Positions 62,449 to 64,000 of a DNA stretch of 64,000 nt are shown piece after piece; within the stretch, counting starts at the first letter, position 1, and each line of letters starts with the position of its first letter. Position numbers and translations under genes: made by a program. Under the pieces are notes generated by a model. The model did not search any database. It was not told the DNA's origin and saw only the letters and a list, made by a program, of their open reading frames with translations. Source of the stretch: Lujinxingia sediminis (GTDB lineage Bacteria; Myxococcota_A; Bradymonadia; Bradymonadales; Bradymonadaceae); NCBI RefSeq assembly GCF_004005565.1, contig NZ_SADD01000001.1:124001-188000 (forward strand), read 5' to 3'.

Positions 62449-63786
62449 ATGAGTCAGATGAAAGGAAGGTTCAGGAGCCTGCGCTGCGTGGTTGCGCAGG
62501 CTCTTCTCGTTTGTATGCTCGCGCTTATCGCTGGCTGTGTAACAACGCAGTCGTTGGGCGATCGGGCGTATCGGAGCGAGGAGTATTCGCTGGCGTTGGA
62601 GTACTATGAGCAGGCCATCGCCGAGGGCTCACGCGATCCGGAGCTTTATTATCGGGCGGCGCGGGCTTCGACCAACGTGGGGTCGTTCTCCCAGGCAGAG
62701 CGCTACTACAGCCGCTCGCTTCGACACGGTGGTGGGGTGCGCGTGGCACGCTCGCTGGCTCAGCTCTACGTGCAGACGAGCAACTTCGCCCAGGCCGTGC
62801 GAGTCTACCAGTACCTGATGCGGGTGGAGGAGGATGTTCAGCCGGTCTACAGCAATATGGGCGCCGCGTTGATGTACTCGGGACGCTACCTGGATGCGGA
62901 GTCGTTTATGATCATCGCGCAGCAGATGAAACCCTCCGATCCGGTACCCTATATCAACCTGGGCGTGCTCTATGACCGCCACATCCGCAATCGGCCGCGG
63001 GCGGTTGCGTTTTACCAGTGCTTTACCGAACTCACCCCCGACGTCTCTCAACGTCGCCAGGTTGAAAATCGGATGCTGGAGATGGCCAATGAGGGGCCGA
63101 TCGATGCCTCTCGGGTCGGGCTCAAGTGTGGGGAGATTTATCGTCTGCCGGAGCCGACGGCCGTGGATCTTGGGGATGCCCTCAAGGACTATGGCGGTGA
63201 GGTGGACCTGGGGTTTGAGGTTGAGGCCGGGCAGCAGGACGATGCCGAGATCGAGATTCAGCGCACCGCTCCCCCTGAAGGACGATTGGATGACGTGCGC
63301 CGGGTTGAAGAAGGTAGCGAAATGGCTCCCGAAGCGTCCCAGGCATCCGAGAACACTCCGGGGGATGTGGCGAATGGCCGCGATGACGAGGCAGCGGTGG
63401 CGTTACCTGAGACTGCTGCAGGGGGAGCAGAGGACGAATCTGCGCCGGTCAAAGATGCGGAGGAAGTGGCTCTGAACCTCTATGAGGATGGCCGCTACGA
63501 TGATGCGCTGCGAACTCTTCGATCGATCGACGGGCGAAGCGAGCAGGGCGATCGGGCTTTTGGACTGGCGCTCTACCGCACGGGGCGCTTTGAGGAGGCG
63601 GCTGAATGGTTGGAGCTTACCCTTGAGCGTCTGCCGAGTCCTGAGGTCACCGGCGCGCTTGTAGACGCCTACCGGCGCCTGGGCCGACGGGACGCGTTAC
63701 TGACAGTGTGTGAGCGTTTTGAGGGGTGGCCTGATTACGAGAGTGCGTTGCAGCGATGTCCTGATGCGCCTCTGCAAATCGACTAG
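62449..63786 (+). CDS. TPR lipoprotein, TadD-like
   Basis: 445 residues. Signal peptide with an ALIAGC lipobox (Cys near 29). TPR units occupy about 33-200 (DRAYRSEEYSLALEYYEQA, ELYYRAARASTNVGSFSQA) and again 340-440 (ALNLYEDGRYDDALRTL), with an acidic, low-complexity spacer (about 245-335) between. TadD is a TPR outer-membrane lipoprotein of Tad loci, and the position fits. It starts 7 nt after the FHA gene, so both are in one transcript. Confidence 0.7.
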   Translation: MSQMKGRFRSLRCVVAQALLVCMLALIAGCVTTQSLGDRAYRSEEYSLALEYYEQAIAEGSRDPELYYRAARASTNVGSFSQAERYYSRSLRHGGGVRVARSLAQLYVQTSNFAQAVRVYQYLMRVEEDVQPVYSNMGAALMYSGRYLDAESFMIIAQQMKPSDPVPYINLGVLYDRHIRNRPRAVAFYQCFTELTPDVSQRRQVENRMLEMANEGPIDASRVGLKCGEIYRLPEPTAVDLGDALKDYGGEVDLGFEVEAGQQDDAEIEIQRTAPPEGRLDDVRRVEEGSEMAPEASQASENTPGDVANGRDDEAAVALPETAAGGAEDESAPVKDAEEVALNLYEDGRYDDALRTLRSIDGRSEQGDRAFGLALYRTGRFEEAAEWLELTLERLPSPEVTGALVDAYRRLGRRDALLTVCERFEGWPDYESALQRCPDAPLQID

Positions 63787-63822
63787 AACGTTGGGACATG
63801 TTCAGGCAAGTGGAGGAAAGCG

Positions 63823-64000
63823 ATGATGCGTCGAATTCGCAGCGCCTGGGAGCGAACCCCGGTGTGGCTGGGGCGGGGAAGGGGAGCGACCGCGGCGGAG
63901 TACATGGTACTTCTGATGCTCGCTGCCCTGTTTATTGTAGCGATGATTCGGGTCTTTGGTTCCTCGGTGACCTCGAAGTTTGAGGCCAGCCGTCAGGAGA
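63823..64000 (+). CDS. flp: Flp pilin (Flp/Fap family), truncated by the window end
   Basis: The frame is open to the edge for 59 codons (ATG at 63823, or the next codon, after GGAGG). The start MMRRIRSAWERTPVW and basic residues precede the processing site RGRGATAAEYMVLL. After cleavage between Gly and Ala, Glu5 and Tyr6 are the Flp hallmark, and LLMLAALFIVAMIRVFG is the hydrophobic assembly helix. The Flp pilin is the major subunit secreted by the Tad machine. The rest lies to the right of the window. Confidence 0.8.
   Translation, partial: MMRRIRSAWERTPVWLGRGRGATAAEYMVLLMLAALFIVAMIRVFGSSVTSKFEASRQE

Noticed and set aside
1-64000. tRNA, rRNA, insertion sequence or prophage
   Set aside because: No T-loop GTTCGANTC in a cloverleaf, no transposase or phage gene, and no terminal inverted repeats flanking a gene were found by eye.

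Overview
The window is high-GC, densely packed bacterial chromosome. Its gene content points to a delta-proteobacterial/Myxococcota lineage. Supporting features are a Glt-type gliding cluster with a GltJ (AgmX) protein carrying zinc-ribbon, GYF and TonB-like parts, many TPR lipoproteins, DUF4388 and PEGA/kinase-like regulators, FHA proteins and a Tad pilus locus. A non-myxobacterial relative such as the Bradymonadia is my best guess; this is inference, as no rRNA or other phylogenetic marker is present. I saw no tRNA, rRNA, phage, insertion sequence or CRISPR.

Layout. 1-9541: a Glt gliding/envelope cluster, all on +: the end of a probable outer-membrane barrel gene, gltC-like, gltD-like, gltE-like, cglF-like and, after a terminator and promoter, gltJ. 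9579-11990: an RqcH-type NFACT gene diverging from a PilF-like TPR lipoprotein. 12008-18575: an apparently TetR-controlled metabolic island (aldo/keto reductase, double-SDR fusion, BASS transporter, flavin monooxygenase, TetR, YceI), with an operator-like site in the divergent promoter region. 18750-20597: an acetate kinase fused to a PduL phosphotransacylase. 20598-21273: intergenic tandem repeats with 42-bp and 43-bp units. 21274-29308: a hypothetical protein, a large PHP-domain lipoprotein with a His-rich tail, a LemA/M48 membrane protease pair and a ferritin-like protein. 29434-38612: minus-strand genes comprising a low-complexity Glu-rich membrane protein, a CPBP intramembrane protease, a beta-propeller-like lipoprotein, a 1238-residue pseudokinase/Fe-S nuclease/SF1 helicase fusion, and a universal stress protein. 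38800-54423: mixed genes including a glycosyltransferase, a PEGA pseudokinase, a TrmA/RlmD-like methyltransferase without its usual catalytic Cys, a DUF4388 regulator, two atypical SDR proteins, a diguanylate cyclase, a PhnCE fusion with PhnD, HPPD and an HD hydrolase. 54662-64000: a Tad pilus locus (cpaB, secretin, FHA-CpaF, tadB, tadC, an FHA/GFG-repeat membrane protein, a TPR lipoprotein and the start of a Flp pilin).

How the parts work together. The Glt cluster supplies periplasmic and outer-membrane scaffold parts of a trans-envelope gliding-type machine, but no motor genes (AglRQS) or MglA are in view. The Tad locus should build a Flp pilus; tadZ, tadV and tadE/F are not in the window and may lie to the right. 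Together these suggest a surface-motile or contact-dependent bacterium. Several promoters share a TTGACR -35 and a TAsGTT-like -10.

The least explained items are the pseudokinase-nuclease-helicase fusion with its two overlapping partner genes, the AckA-PduL fusion, and the repeat array that ends in an inverted half-unit.
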